A stretch of DNA of 64,000 nt from Eubacterium sp. (GTDB lineage: Bacteria > Bacillota > Clostridia > Lachnospirales > Lachnospiraceae): positions 40,153 through 104,152 of the forward strand of contig JAILAR010000006.1 in NCBI GenBank assembly GCA_024681515.1, read 5' to 3'. Below, one piece after another: positions 34,965-43,696 of the stretch (positions are counted from its first letter, which is position 1; each line of letters opens with the position of its first letter). Below the pieces are notes generated by a model. That model was not told the origin of the DNA. It worked only from the letters and a program-made list of their open reading frames with translations, and ran no database searches. The translations under genes were made by a program, and so were the position numbers.

Positions 34965-36374
34965 ATGTCAGAGTATGCGCAGGTAGTAAGGGCGATTCTC
35001 GCTATCCCGAAATTCACAAAGGAAAAGCATGATTTTTCGGTGCTCCGTTCCTATCTGGACGCGCTCGGACAGCCGGAGCAGGGACGAAGGATTGTTCATG
35101 TTGCAGGGACGAACGGAAAAGGTTCTGTCTGTCGGATGCTTTGTGGGATCCTGCAGGAAGCCGGTCGACGGTGCGGAGGCTTCTTCTCACCGCATCTGGT
35201 TCGGATAAATGAACGGATCCGGGTAAGCGGAGTGGAGATTCCGGACGAAGAACTGGTCCTGGGATATGAAACTGTTAACAGAATAAAAGTGCAGAAAGAT
35301 CTCCAGCAGCTTACTTTTTTTGAGCTGCTGTTTGTGATCGCGCTCTGGTATTTTCAAAAAGCGGATGTCCAGGACATCGTGTTGGAGACCGGGCTTGGCG
35401 GGAGACTGGATGCTACCACGAGCATTTCCGCGGATCTTTTCGTGATCACCGAGATCGGAATGGATCATGAGGAGTATCTGGGAGATACCATCGAAAAGAT
35501 TGCCGGGGAGAAGGCCGGGATCATCACTGGGGATTCTCCGGTGGTTTTCCAGACCGGAAACGGAGGCGCGGTGGCGGATCGCGTGATCGCAGCGAAGGCT
35601 GAGGAATGCGGATGCAGAGCAGTCCTGAATTGCAGGAACGCAAAGATCCTGCACCGGGAAAGAACAGTCCATGGCATTGATTTTTCATTTGAAAACGATT
35701 ATGATAGTTACGACCATGTCTTTCTGCCCACGCAGGCTGTCTATCAGACAGAAAATGCGGTAACGGCAGTTTCTGCCGCGCGGTTTTTATTTCCGGAACA
35801 GGTCTTCTCAAAAAAGGAGTTTCATCAGCTTGTTCAAAGAGCGCTTGGCTCTTTTTCCTGGGAAGGTCGCCTGCAGGAAGTGATGCCCGGTGTTTTTGCG
35901 GACGGGGCACATAATCCGTCCGCGGCAAGACGGCTGACAGAGAGTCTTCGGGAAATGTATGCGCAGGGCGATCATACATCGGCCCAGATTATTTTTGGGG
36001 CATCCGGGGATAAGGATATACAAGATGTGTTTCGGGAACTTATGGCATTTCCCTGGGACCGGATCATCCTTACGAGCTATCAGGGGAGCCGGGCAGCATC
36101 CGCGGAGGAACTTCGCAGGATCATGGAGGCTTCGGATGTATCTGAGGTGTCTGATGTTTCCGAGAGGATCCAGGTGTCCGGGAGATCAGGGAAAAGGGTT
36201 TCGGGTGAAATCCTGGTGACGGATTCACTTCGGGAAGCCTTACAGCTCGCCGGGATATCGGTCGGACGTGGCGATGGGAGCGGAGAGTCGGAGCAAGAGG
36301 AGCGGTCGAAAGTATTGACGCTCATCACAGGGTCGCTCTATCTCGTGGGTGAGCTGAGGTCGCTGTTGAGATAA
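34965..36374 (+). CDS. folC: Folylpolyglutamate synthase / dihydrofolate synthase (FolC)
   Basis: FolC adds glutamate to folates. The 469-residue Mur-ligase-fold protein has HVAGTNGKGSVCRML (P-loop) near residue 47, FFSPHLVRINERIRV, VLETGLGGRLDATT, and TEIGMDHEEYLGDTIEKIAGEKAGII, followed by the C-terminal domain with ADGAHNPSAARRL. AAGGA lies eight bases before ATG 34965, which I prefer to an upstream in-frame start at 34917 with no site. The region around residues 395-445 has an insertion-like Ser/Glu/Val-rich tract (DVSEVSDVSERIQVSG) that is probably a loop. Confidence 0.93.
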   Translation: MSEYAQVVRAILAIPKFTKEKHDFSVLRSYLDALGQPEQGRRIVHVAGTNGKGSVCRMLCGILQEAGRRCGGFFSPHLVRINERIRVSGVEIPDEELVLGYETVNRIKVQKDLQQLTFFELLFVIALWYFQKADVQDIVLETGLGGRLDATTSISADLFVITEIGMDHEEYLGDTIEKIAGEKAGIITGDSPVVFQTGNGGAVADRVIAAKAEECGCRAVLNCRNAKILHRERTVHGIDFSFENDYDSYDHVFLPTQAVYQTENAVTAVSAARFLFPEQVFSKKEFHQLVQRALGSFSWEGRLQEVMPGVFADGAHNPSAARRLTESLREMYAQGDHTSAQIIFGASGDKDIQDVFRELMAFPWDRIILTSYQGSRAASAEELRRIMEASDVSEVSDVSERIQVSGRSGKRVSGEILVTDSLREALQLAGISVGRGDGSGESEQEERSKVLTLITGSLYLVGELRSLLR

Positions 36375-36406
36375 TGAACAAATCAGAGCGGAGAACGAAC
36401 TCGAAA

Positions 36407-36492
36407 AAAGAGTAAAGCGTATCATCCGTAATTACGTGCGAATTGATGATTTCACGGAGCACCGGAAGGTGCGAAGTGTGGAATGGGAGATA
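36407..36492 (+). promoter_or_regulatory. GGAA-capped hairpin element before the 48-residue gene
   Basis: After aaagagtaaagcgt (36407-36420, also at 51326-51339), the element has cacgga, GCACC (36459-36463), loop GGAA, GGTGC (36468-36472), then gaagtgtggaatgggag carrying the ribosome-binding site. The stem is paired but different from the other copies. Confidence 0.7.
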
Positions 36493-36495
36493 ATT

Positions 36496-36642
36496 ATGAT
36501 TGATTTTGATGAGGAATTAAAACAGTTCAGCCCGAGTCTGGGCGTCAGTCAGGCCGAGGAGGACATTTTGTCCAGTGACTTGAAGGACATTTCAGATATC
36601 GTGCTTCAGATGACAGAAGATTTGCGGGGAGTGACTAGGTAA
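36496..36642 (+). CDS. 48-residue acidic protein coupled to the TPR gene
   Basis: A small acidic protein (MIDFDEELKQFSPSLGVSQAEED... ending LRGVTR) that I do not recognise. GGGAG lies nine bases before the ATG. Its stop TAA shares a base with the ATG of the next gene (TAATG), so translation of the TPR/zinc-ribbon protein depends on it. No membrane segment or cysteine is present; the sequence suggests one or two amphipathic helices. It could be a partner of the TPR protein. Confidence 0.7.
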   Translation: MIDFDEELKQFSPSLGVSQAEEDILSSDLKDISDIVLQMTEDLRGVTR

Positions 36643-37991
36643 TGGCGATCCGGGACAAATGTGTATATTGCGGTCAGCCGGTCAGCCAGAACGGATATTG
36701 TACCTCCTGCAGACTGAATCAGGGCTTTCTGAAAAAAGCCTTTAATACATCCAGCTATCATTACAATATCGCACTGGATAAAGCGCGGAGCCGGGACCTT
36801 TCAGGCGCGGTGGATTCGCTGAAAATGTCACTTCGATACAATAAGATGAACATTTTCAGCCGGAATCTGCTGGGTCTGGTTCTCTATGAGATGGGGGAAG
36901 TCGTACCGGCTCTCAGTCAATGGGTCATCAGTATGAACTATCAGCCGGAGAGAAATCCGGCGGTGCGCTACCTGAAGGAACTCCGGGATGATCCGAAGGA
37001 ACTGGAACGCGCCTCTGAAACGGCGCGTGAATTTAATCAGGCGCTGGAGCATGCAAAACAGCATTCTCTGGATCTGGCGCAGATCGCGCTTCGGAAGGCA
37101 GTGTCCCTGAATCATCATTTTATCAAGGGACATCTGCTCATGGCACTGATCTACATGGAGCAGGGACGAAAGGGCATGGCAAAGAAATGTCTGTCCCGGG
37201 TTCTGACGCTGGACCGGACCAATACGACGGCGCAGCGTTATCTTCGTGAAATGGGTGAGACGGAGGAACAGATCATTCGTCTGGCCGAGCAGGGAGAAGA
37301 GGAGTTTACGGATCTTTTCGATGAGTATTACGGCGTTGAAACGCCGGAGGGTCAGCGCCCCGCACATAAGATCCATCCGACCACTGCCACGGGAAAACGT
37401 CGGAGTGTCAGCGTGCGTCAGCGGTTCCGGGAATCCAATCTGGCTCGTTATTCAAATGTATATATGTTCGCCGGAATCATCATCGGTATGCTGATCCTGT
37501 ATTTTCTGATCATTCCGGGAATCCGGAAGAATGCGGCGCAGGAAAAAGATGCGCTGGAGGCGTCTTATCTGAAGGAGCTTTCCGCAAAGAATTCTGAACT
37601 GTCGGGAATGCAGCAGACGGTATCCGAGAATGAAAAGAAGGTTAAGAAGTCAGAGCAGGATAAGGAAGAACTTCAGAAACAGATCGATTCCCTGCAGGCA
37701 CAGCTGGTAGCATTAAAGAACCAGCTGGCGGCGGGAGGCGCGGCACTTTTGCCGGAGAAAACCGGTGAAGACAGTTCGGAAGAAGGCAGGGCTACGCCAA
37801 ATGATGATGATCGCGCAGATCAGACTTATGATGAGAGCCTTCCGGGAAATACGGATGGAAACACCGATGGTCGTGCTGACGGAAATCCGGTCGATGGTGA
37901 AGGAAGACGTGCGGATGCTTCGCCGGAGGACGAACAGGAATCCGGGGGAATGACGGCCGGAGAACTGGAAGCCATGATCGAGAGTGAGTAG
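36642..37991 (+). CDS. Zinc-ribbon / TPR / membrane / coiled-coil protein
   Basis: A 449-residue protein of unknown function. The N-terminus has a zinc-ribbon pair, CVYCGQP and CTSC (residues 7-23). Residues about 35-200 contain three or four TPR-like helical repeats (ALDKARSRDLSGAVDSLKMSLRYNKMN, LLGLVLYEMGEVVPALSQWV, LLMALIYMEQGRKGMAKKCLSRVL). A membrane helix (VYMFAGIIIGMLILYFLIIPGI, about 275-296) is followed by an extracellular coiled coil (about 305-365) and an acidic, low-complexity tail. It overlaps the preceding small gene by one base. A scaffold role at the membrane is plausible, but no partner is known. Confidence 0.85.
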   Translation: MAIRDKCVYCGQPVSQNGYCTSCRLNQGFLKKAFNTSSYHYNIALDKARSRDLSGAVDSLKMSLRYNKMNIFSRNLLGLVLYEMGEVVPALSQWVISMNYQPERNPAVRYLKELRDDPKELERASETAREFNQALEHAKQHSLDLAQIALRKAVSLNHHFIKGHLLMALIYMEQGRKGMAKKCLSRVLTLDRTNTTAQRYLREMGETEEQIIRLAEQGEEEFTDLFDEYYGVETPEGQRPAHKIHPTTATGKRRSVSVRQRFRESNLARYSNVYMFAGIIIGMLILYFLIIPGIRKNAAQEKDALEASYLKELSAKNSELSGMQQTVSENEKKVKKSEQDKEELQKQIDSLQAQLVALKNQLAAGGAALLPEKTGEDSSEEGRATPNDDDRADQTYDESLPGNTDGNTDGRADGNPVDGEGRRADASPEDEQESGGMTAGELEAMIESE

Positions 37992-38175
37992 TCAGATTAT
38001 CATGGAGCACTGATTCACGAACACATTAATCTTAAATTAACTTGTAAAACCATGCGTATTCGTGTATCATACGGATAGAAATGACAGCAGAAATGAGTCG
38101 GATTTCGGTTGTTTCTTCGTGCAACGGATATTTGTTTTGGCTGAGGTTTTGGCTGAAAAAAGGGAGAATAGCAGA

Positions 38176-38802
38176 ATGGCAAATTTACTTGAAAAGAAGG
38201 ATTCGGGGCAGGCACCGGTAGTGCAGCGTGAAAAGAACTTCCCGAACTTTGTGAAATTCGAATCCAAGAGTTACATGATCCCGCTGATCATGTTTGTGCT
38301 TGGGCTTCTGTTCGTCCTGATCCAGGGAAATGTTCTGGATGTGATCGTGACGATTTTGGGCGTTGTTCTGATGATCGGTGGTGTGGTAATGGGTATCACC
38401 CTTATGACCGCATTTTCACCGCTTACTGTTTTTATAGCATCGATGCTTTTCATCATGGGAATCGTCTGTGTGGCAAATCCCGGCTGGGTTGCCGGCTTCT
38501 TCCTGAAGGTTGTGGGCCTCTGCATCCTGCTGAATTCTCTGATCCGTCTGGTCACGGAACACTCTTTAAAGGGAAAGTCCAGTAAATATAATTTTTATCT
38601 GGTGACGGATCTGGTCTCTCTGGTGATCGGACTTTTGCTTTTCCTGTTCCCGAAGGCATGGCTGGACGGAGTCAGCTGGTTGTTTATCGTTTTTGGAGTT
38701 ATCCTTATGGTACTCGGAGTGTTCAATCTGTATACCGCATATAAGGTATATAAGGAAGGCCGTTATGTAAATGATGGTTCCGGCGTTGTCTGGGAGGAGT
38801 GA
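38176..38802 (+). CDS. DUF308-like integral membrane protein
   Basis: A 208-residue protein with about six membrane helices (for example IPLIMFVLGLLFVLIQGNVLDVIVTILGVVLMIGGVVMG and VSWLFIVFGVILMVLGVFNLYTAY) in a repeated helix-hairpin pattern resembling the DUF308/HdeD group. The N-terminal 40 residues are polar and cytosolic. AGGGAG lies nine bases before ATG 38176; an in-frame extension back to 38062 has no site. It is followed by a strong bidirectional terminator, and its function is unknown. Confidence 0.82.
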   Translation: MANLLEKKDSGQAPVVQREKNFPNFVKFESKSYMIPLIMFVLGLLFVLIQGNVLDVIVTILGVVLMIGGVVMGITLMTAFSPLTVFIASMLFIMGIVCVANPGWVAGFFLKVVGLCILLNSLIRLVTEHSLKGKSSKYNFYLVTDLVSLVIGLLLFLFPKAWLDGVSWLFIVFGVILMVLGVFNLYTAYKVYKEGRYVNDGSGVVWEE

Positions 38803-38840
38803 GCATCGTTTCAGGCGGTTCATAAAAAGATGCATACAAA

Positions 38841-38889
38841 AGAGAAGGCGTGGCGGAACTTATCTTCCAAACCACGCCTTCTCTTTTTG
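38841..38889. terminator. Bidirectional terminator between DUF308 and Gly-rich genes
   Basis: AGAGAAGGCGTGG (38841-38853) pairs perfectly with CCACGCCTTCTCT (38872-38884), with TTTTT after it and AAAA before it. Confidence 0.88.
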
Positions 38890-38932
38890 TATAGAGCACT
38901 GTGCATGTGCACGAGTGTGAGCTTAATGCCGC

Positions 38933-40243
38933 CTACTCCCCGTCACTTCCGTGATTCAGCACGGAATCCGTATCAACGGGAGTGGTAGGTTCCGTAAATC
39001 CGCCGCCTGCATTCAGGACGGAATCGGAGGCGTAACTGCCTGTCGTGCCTGCACCGGTACCTGCCGTGCCTGTACTTGCTGTACCTGCACCTGCTGCCCC
39101 GGCGCCTGCCGAACCTGTACCTGCACCTGCCGGTACATGAACGTTGTCATATTTTTTACCGAGATCATGCAGCTCGGCATTTCCAAAGGTGGAAAGCGGC
39201 TGTGACAGGATCTGCTCCAGACGCTCGTCCTCTTCCTTCTGTGCCTGTTTTTTCTTCTTCCACCAGCTCATGGCGATCAGCAGGACGATGACAACGCCGG
39301 CTGCTGAAATGAGCACGATCATAATGGTCTTGAAGTTATCCTTGGCCAGAAGCTGCGTTTCCTGTTCCTTCATCAGCTGTTTTCCGGCGTCCTTCATGGC
39401 GGATCCGAAGATCTTGCCAAGGTCTCCGTTGGACCAGTACTTGTTGATCTTGTTCTGGAAGACTTCGATGGTCTTGCTGTTAACGACGTCCCCGTTTCCG
39501 GTTCCTGCTGCGATATAGTAGGATTCCTCATCCCCTATGAAGACGAAGAGCAGGTTGCCGGGGCAGTTTCCGAAGAGCTGGTCATAGACCGCTTCCTCGT
39601 AGGTGCCGAAATTGCCCTTGCTTCCGTATTTATCCGTTACATACAGATACGGCCATACGCCGGTCTCGTCGTAGAAGCTTTCAAAGCCTTCCTCCAGATA
39701 ACGGCTGTTGGAGCTGTCGATCCACGGCTCTCCCCTGGAGTTATCTTCCCAGTAACCGTGGCTCTTGTCCACTTCACCGGTGTATTTGGTGCAGCCGTAA
39801 CCGGAATTGTTTGTGCTGTAACTGGACGGGCTGTCGTTCCGCATTCTGATCGCGGAAAAGATGATTCCGATGATCGCAACCAGGAGGAAGATCCAGAGAA
39901 ATGTCTTCAGGCATCCGCCGCCGCATCCGCCGGTTCCGGTGGGAACACCGCCGCCTCCGTTATTGATAATGACCGGACCGCTGTAGCCTCTTCGATAAGA
40001 ACGGCCGTAGTACGGTCTCGGGGGTCTCGGAGGAAGGCCGCCGCCGTAATAACCTCCGGATCTACGATAGCTGCTTCCGCGGGAACTGCTGCCTCCGGAG
40101 CTTACCCTTCGTGTGGATCCGCTGCCGGAACCTGCGTGGAATCCTCCGAACGAACGGCTTCCCCCACTGTGGGATCCTCCGAAGGAACGGGAACCACCGC
40201 CGCCACCGAAGCTGCCGCCGCCACCGCCAAGTGATCTTGCCAT
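38933..40243 (-). CDS. Gly/Ser-rich two-helix membrane protein with TPM-like domain
   Basis: A 436-residue protein. The first 105 residues are an unusual Gly/Ser/Arg/Tyr-rich low-complexity region (GGGGGSFGGGGGSRSFGG, RRSGGYYGGG, RPPRPYYGRSYRRGYSG). A membrane helix (LKTFLWIFLLVAIIGIIFSAI) leads into an exposed domain with FESFYDETGVWPYLYVTDKYG...YDQLFGNCPGNLLFVFIGDEESYYIAAGTGN, which resembles TPM-type domains. A second helix (TIMIVLISAAGVVIVLLIAMSWW) precedes a charged coil and a Gly/Ala/Thr-rich tail. An AAGGAG site precedes the start on the minus strand. Function unknown; the family match is moderate. Confidence 0.82.
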   Translation of the reverse strand: MARSLGGGGGSFGGGGGSRSFGGSHSGGSRSFGGFHAGSGSGSTRRVSSGGSSSRGSSYRRSGGYYGGGLPPRPPRPYYGRSYRRGYSGPVIINNGGGGVPTGTGGCGGGCLKTFLWIFLLVAIIGIIFSAIRMRNDSPSSYSTNNSGYGCTKYTGEVDKSHGYWEDNSRGEPWIDSSNSRYLEEGFESFYDETGVWPYLYVTDKYGSKGNFGTYEEAVYDQLFGNCPGNLLFVFIGDEESYYIAAGTGNGDVVNSKTIEVFQNKINKYWSNGDLGKIFGSAMKDAGKQLMKEQETQLLAKDNFKTIMIVLISAAGVVIVLLIAMSWWKKKKQAQKEEDERLEQILSQPLSTFGNAELHDLGKKYDNVHVPAGAGTGSAGAGAAGAGTASTGTAGTGAGTTGSYASDSVLNAGGGFTEPTTPVDTDSVLNHGSDGE

Positions 40244-40417
40244 AATTCATTCTCCTTTTTGATACTCGTGATGTAGAGTGTTATGTACATATGAACGGTT
40301 CATATCCGACTTTATTTTGTGAAAGCATGGGCTATAGTCAGATATACCCGGTCGGATACATTTTACACGTTTTCAGCGGCTCGGTAAAGAAGATATTTGG
40401 GTTTTTGTGATTTATAG

Positions 40418-40446
40418 TTCACTTTTCATAGGATTTTTAGTATAGT
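40418..40446 (+). promoter_or_regulatory. Possible promoter of ispF
   Basis: TATAGT at 40441-40446 with TTCACT at 40418-40423 (17-base spacing). The -35 is weak. It lies in the 241-base divergent region between the Gly-rich gene and ispF, in which I see no gene. Confidence 0.45.
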
Positions 40447-40484
40447 ATATGTGCGAAAGAATGAAAATAATAAGGAGTCTTATT

Positions 40485-41060
40485 ATGCGAATCGGAATGG
40501 GATATGACGTACACCGCCTGGTGGAGGGGAGAGACCTGATCCTCGGCGGAGTAAAGATAGATCACACAATGGGCCTTTTAGGGCATTCGGATGCAGACTG
40601 CCTGACACATGCGATCATGGATGCACTGCTGGGTGCGGCAGCGATGGGCGATATCGGAAAGCATTTTCCGGATACGGATCCTGCGTATGAGGGAGCGGAC
40701 AGTATGAAGCTTCTGGCAGAGGTAGTCAGGAAGCTGAATCGTGAGGGATACATCATCGGAAATGTGGATGCCACCATCATAGCCCAGAAACCGAAGATGG
40801 CGCCCCATATCCCGGAAATGCGCCGGCGGCTTGCAGAGGTCATGCAGATCACGGAAGACCGGGTCAATGTGAAGGCGACAACCGAGGAAAAACTGGGATT
40901 TACCGGAGCGGAGCAGGGAATCAGCTGCCAGGCCATCTGTCTGCTGGAGACCGTGGATAATTATTATTATCAGGATGTGATCACGGGAGAAGTTGATATG
41001 CCGGAAGGATCCGCGCGCCAGGCGGGCTGTGCCGGGTGTCCGCGCAGAACTACCGTATAA
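40485..41060 (+). CDS. ispF: 2-C-methyl-D-erythritol 2,4-cyclodiphosphate synthase (IspF)
   Basis: IspF cyclises the CDP-methylerythritol phosphate intermediate in the MEP isoprenoid pathway. The protein begins [23 protein letters not shown] with metal ligands in YDVH, then [37 protein letters not shown] and [20 protein letters not shown]. At 191 residues it is about 30 longer than usual; the extra C-terminal part ends in [10 protein letters not shown], a CxxC pair. AAGGAG precedes ATG 40485. The tail is unusual and could bind metal or be non-functional. Confidence 0.95.
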   Translation: MRIGMGYDVHRLVEGRDLILGGVKIDHTMGLLGHSDADCLTHAIMDALLGAAAMGDIGKHFPDTDPAYEGADSMKLLAEVVRKLNREGYIIGNVDATIIAQKPKMAPHIPEMRRRLAEVMQITEDRVNVKATTEEKLGFTGAEQGISCQAICLLETVDNYYYQDVITGEVDMPEGSARQAGCAGCPRRTTV

Positions 41061-41109
41061 CCCGGGCCTCATGTTATCTTTAGAAAAAACTGTCAGAAAG
41101 GCATTGGAA

Positions 41110-41613
41110 ATGGATAAGTACAAAGAGCGACTTGTAAAGGGAAGACCGGGCGGAGAGGTGTTCGGGATCATGGCGATCGGTGCGGTGCTTATTGCAGCGG
41201 GGGTCGCGGTGATGCTGCTGGTACATGCGCTGGGATTTTTCCTGGTTCCCATCGGGGGCGTACTGATCTTTCAGGGCATTCAGCATATGAACGTGGAATA
41301 TGAATACCTGATCGTAAACGGAGATATCGAGATATCGAAGATCATCAACAAGAACAGCCGGAAGATCCTGCGGGAGATCACCGCGGAGGATATCCAGAGA
41401 GTCGCACCGCTGTCCAACGACAGGGTGAAGAATGACCTGGAAGTGAATACAAGGCGTAAGGTCTATGATTACACCGACGGAACCGGAGGAGAACTGTATT
41501 TCGTAGTATTTGAGCGCGCAAAGGAGAAGGATTCGGCGTATATCCTGGATCTGGACGAGGAATGCGTGCAGCTGCTTGAGGACACCTTGAAAAGGAAGTT
41601 CGAAAGAAAATAG
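41110..41613 (+). CDS. Small membrane protein with DUF6106-like layout
   Basis: A 167-residue protein with two closely spaced membrane helices (GEVFGIMAIGAVLIAAGVAVMLLV and ALGFFLVPIGGVLIFQGI, residues about 16-60) followed by a cytosolic beta-rich domain (VEYEYLIVNGDIEISKIINKNSRKILREITAEDIQRVAP...). That pattern resembles small PH-like membrane proteins of clostridia. AGAAAGG eight bases before ATG 41110 favours this start over ATG 41071. It lies 49 bases after ispF. The function is unknown and the family name is tentative. Confidence 0.72.
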   Translation: MDKYKERLVKGRPGGEVFGIMAIGAVLIAAGVAVMLLVHALGFFLVPIGGVLIFQGIQHMNVEYEYLIVNGDIEISKIINKNSRKILREITAEDIQRVAPLSNDRVKNDLEVNTRRKVYDYTDGTGGELYFVVFERAKEKDSAYILDLDEECVQLLEDTLKRKFERK

Positions 41614-41627
41614 AAGAAATATGAAAA

Positions 41628-41684
41628 ACGCACAGTTTATCGTTTTTGATGATTTTGATGATGATCAAAATGACGACTGTGCGT
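41628..41684. terminator. Hairpin between convergent genes, probable terminator
   Basis: ACGCACAGT (41628-41636) pairs with ACTGTGCGT (41676-41684), with further inner pairing of ttttgat and atcaaaa. On the minus strand it is followed by TTTTC, so it probably ends the transcript of the 77-residue minus-strand gene; on the plus strand there is no T-run. Confidence 0.55.
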
Positions 41685-41725
41685 GAATATGCATAATATG
41701 TAATTATTAGATGAATTGTACGGGA

Positions 41726-41959
41726 TCAGGGATCCAGCGGAATCATCTTGAGACCCTTGTACATTTTGGTATACATACTCTTCTCATCTTTATAGAGCAT
41801 GGTTCCACGGGCACCGTCCCGAATGATGTAGGCATACTTATTCTTCTGCACGTTCATATAAAGCACTTCCTGCACATTCAGCTCCTGTGCTTTTACTTTG
41901 GCAGTATAAACATTCAGTGGTTCCATCTTGTATTTTTTGATTGCCTGCTCAACTGTCAT
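41726..41959 (-). CDS. 77-residue conserved-looking small protein
   Basis: A small basic protein, MTVEQAIKKYKMEPLNVYTAKVKAQ... ending KMYKGLKMIPLDP, with no signal or membrane helix. A good promoter (minus strand, 42008-42036) and a purine-rich GGGGG site precede it, which supports expression. The layout, an N-terminal helix then short beta strands (VLYMNVQKNKYAYIIRDGARGTMLY), suggests a small folded domain. I do not recognise a family. Confidence 0.7.
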   Translation of the reverse strand: MTVEQAIKKYKMEPLNVYTAKVKAQELNVQEVLYMNVQKNKYAYIIRDGARGTMLYKDEKSMYTKMYKGLKMIPLDP

Positions 41960-42007
41960 TGTAGAACACCCCCTTGTGTGAGTATTGCGATACCGCTTCT
42001 ACTTGTA

Positions 42008-42036
42008 ATTATATTGTCTATTATAAACAAAGTCAA
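42008..42036 (-). promoter_or_regulatory. Promoter of the 77-residue gene
   Basis: On the minus strand TTGACT (complement of 42031-42036) and TATAAT (complement of 42008-42013) are separated by 17 bases, close to consensus. Confidence 0.75.
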
Positions 42037-42083
42037 CTGTAAAATGTGGCCAAATTTCATCATAAAATCCAACATTTAAAAAA

Positions 42084-42767
42084 ATGATTTCGTTCAAAAT
42101 GCCAAATGGAAAAAGCTATTATCAGAGATTTGAGGAACAGCTGCAGAAGAGTGACAGGGACCGCCTGCTTCTCCATGCCTGCTGCTGTCCCTGCAGCAGT
42201 CATTGCCTGGAGGTACTGGCTGATCATTTTGATATTACGGTCTTTTTTTACAATCCGAATATTGACACCGCAGAGGAATATGAGAAGCGGTTCGGGGAGC
42301 TGATCCGGTTCACTCAGGAAGCTCCGTTTGCAAAGGCAGTACATCTGGTGGAGGCGGAGTATGATCCGGAGACCTATCTAGCTATGGCAGAGGGAAGGGA
42401 GATGGAACCGGAGCGTGGGAGCCGCTGTTTTGACTGCTACGAGCTGCGACTCCGAAAGACTGCGGAATATGCTGCTGAAAACGGATTTGACTGCTTCTCC
42501 ACCACACTGTCCATCAGCCCTTACAAAAATGCGGACTGGCTCAACGGGATCGGGATGCAGCTGGAGCAGGAAATGCGGGAGCAGCCGGACGGCAGGAAAA
42601 ACGTGCCGTACTTCCTCTTCAGTGATTTTAAAAAGAAGAACGGTTACAAACGATCCATAGAGCTTTCCGCGGAGTATGGTCTGTACCGGCAGGATTATTG
42701 CGGATGCCGGTTCTCCAGGGCAGAGCGGGAGAGACATGTGACGGAGAAAGAACGGAGCATGGATTGA
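42084..42767 (+). CDS. queH: Epoxyqueuosine reductase QueH
   Basis: QueH reduces epoxyqueuosine in tRNA to queuosine, replacing QueG in many anaerobes. The 227-residue protein has the family cysteine sets: ACCCPC (Cys33-35, Cys37), RCFDCYELRL (Cys115, Cys118) and DYCGCRFS (Cys206, Cys208). YNPNIDTAEEYEKR and the FSTTLSISPYKN motif also fit. No clear Shine-Dalgarno precedes ATG 42084; ATG 42099 is an alternative start. With QueF at 34393, the window holds two steps of queuosine synthesis. A 31-base hairpin follows in the gap to the next gene. Confidence 0.93.
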   Translation: MISFKMPNGKSYYQRFEEQLQKSDRDRLLLHACCCPCSSHCLEVLADHFDITVFFYNPNIDTAEEYEKRFGELIRFTQEAPFAKAVHLVEAEYDPETYLAMAEGREMEPERGSRCFDCYELRLRKTAEYAAENGFDCFSTTLSISPYKNADWLNGIGMQLEQEMREQPDGRKNVPYFLFSDFKKKNGYKRSIELSAEYGLYRQDYCGCRFSRAERERHVTEKERSMD

Positions 42768-42798
42768 CGAAGGTGTTGGTGTCCGACCGAAGGGAGGA

Positions 42799-42829
42799 TT
42801 TGTGGCCGCCCACAATAGGCGGTCACAAA
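42799..42829 (+). other. 12-bp hairpin between queH and the methyltransferase gene
   Basis: TTTGTGGCCGCC (42799-42810) and GGCGGTCACAAA (42818-42829) pair at 11 of 12 positions around a 7-nt loop. No T-run follows. Further down, gaaacacgaagtgttgaatataggag contains a small ACAC/GTGT stem before the ribosome-binding site, loosely similar to the pre-RBS hairpin family. Confidence 0.6.
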
Positions 42830-42867
42830 GGCTATGAAACACGAAGTGTTGAATATAGGAGCATATT

Positions 42868-43674
42868 ATGTCATACGAAGCATTTGCGGAAGTATATGAA
42901 GCATTGATGGACAATGTCCCCTATGATATGTGGTGCGGGCGGATCCGGAAGCTGCTTACGGACGCCGGAATCCGGGATGGGATCGTGGCCGAACTCGGCT
43001 GCGGAACCGGAAGCATGACAAGGCGGCTGGCGGAGGCAGGATACGATATGATCGGGATCGATCTCTCGCCGGAGATGCTGGACGCTGCCAGGGAGGCCGA
43101 AAACGAAGAAATTCCGTCTCAATCGAAGAAAGAGATCCTGTATCTGAATCAGGATATGCGGTCTTTCGAACTGTATGGGACGGTTCGGGCAGTTATATGT
43201 GTCTGTGACAGTATCAATTACGTGACGGATCCGGGGGAAGTGCAGGAAGTACTGCGGCTGGTAAACAACTATCTGGATCCGGAAGGCCTCCTGATCCTGG
43301 ATTTCCATACACCCTATTACTACCGGGAGGTGCTGGGGGATTGTTCCATAGCCGAAACCCGGGAGGACCTCGCCATGATCTGGGAGAATGAGGAAGGAGA
43401 GGATGGGATCCACCGTCTGTTCCTTACGGTTTTCCGGGAAGAGGAGGACGGACGCTATACACGTTTCGAAGAACTCCATGAACAAAGGGGGTATACGCAG
43501 GAGGAAATGCGCGCCCTTGCTGAGGCAGCAGGGCTCACGGAGGTTCATTTCCATGATGATTATTCCGACAGTCCGGTAAACGGGCAGAGTGAGCGGATCG
43601 TAATGACCGCCAGGGAACATGGCAAGCGTGAAAAAATCCCGGATATGGAAATAAAATCGGGGAAAATAGAATAA
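42868..43674 (+). CDS. Class I SAM-dependent methyltransferase
   Basis: A 268-residue methyltransferase with the Rossmann SAM motif VAELGCGTGSMTRRLAEAGYDMIGIDLSPEMLDAA (residues about 40-75), acidic loop LNQDMRSFEL, and VICVCDSINYVTDPGEV. The N-terminal AFAEVYEALMDNVPYDMWC helix is common in this clostridial group. TAGGAG precedes the ATG. The C-terminal 20 residues are Lys/Glu-rich. The substrate is unknown. hslO follows after 22 bases. Confidence 0.88.
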   Translation: MSYEAFAEVYEALMDNVPYDMWCGRIRKLLTDAGIRDGIVAELGCGTGSMTRRLAEAGYDMIGIDLSPEMLDAAREAENEEIPSQSKKEILYLNQDMRSFELYGTVRAVICVCDSINYVTDPGEVQEVLRLVNNYLDPEGLLILDFHTPYYYREVLGDCSIAETREDLAMIWENEEGEDGIHRLFLTVFREEEDGRYTRFEELHEQRGYTQEEMRALAEAAGLTEVHFHDDYSDSPVNGQSERIVMTAREHGKREKIPDMEIKSGKIE

Positions 43675-43696
43675 AAAATGAAAAAGGTATGATAAA

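Noticed and set aside
42780..42867. Cyclic-di-GMP or other known riboswitch before the methyltransferase gene
   Set aside because: The hairpins do not match the conserved core of any riboswitch I know; left as an unexplained hairpin.
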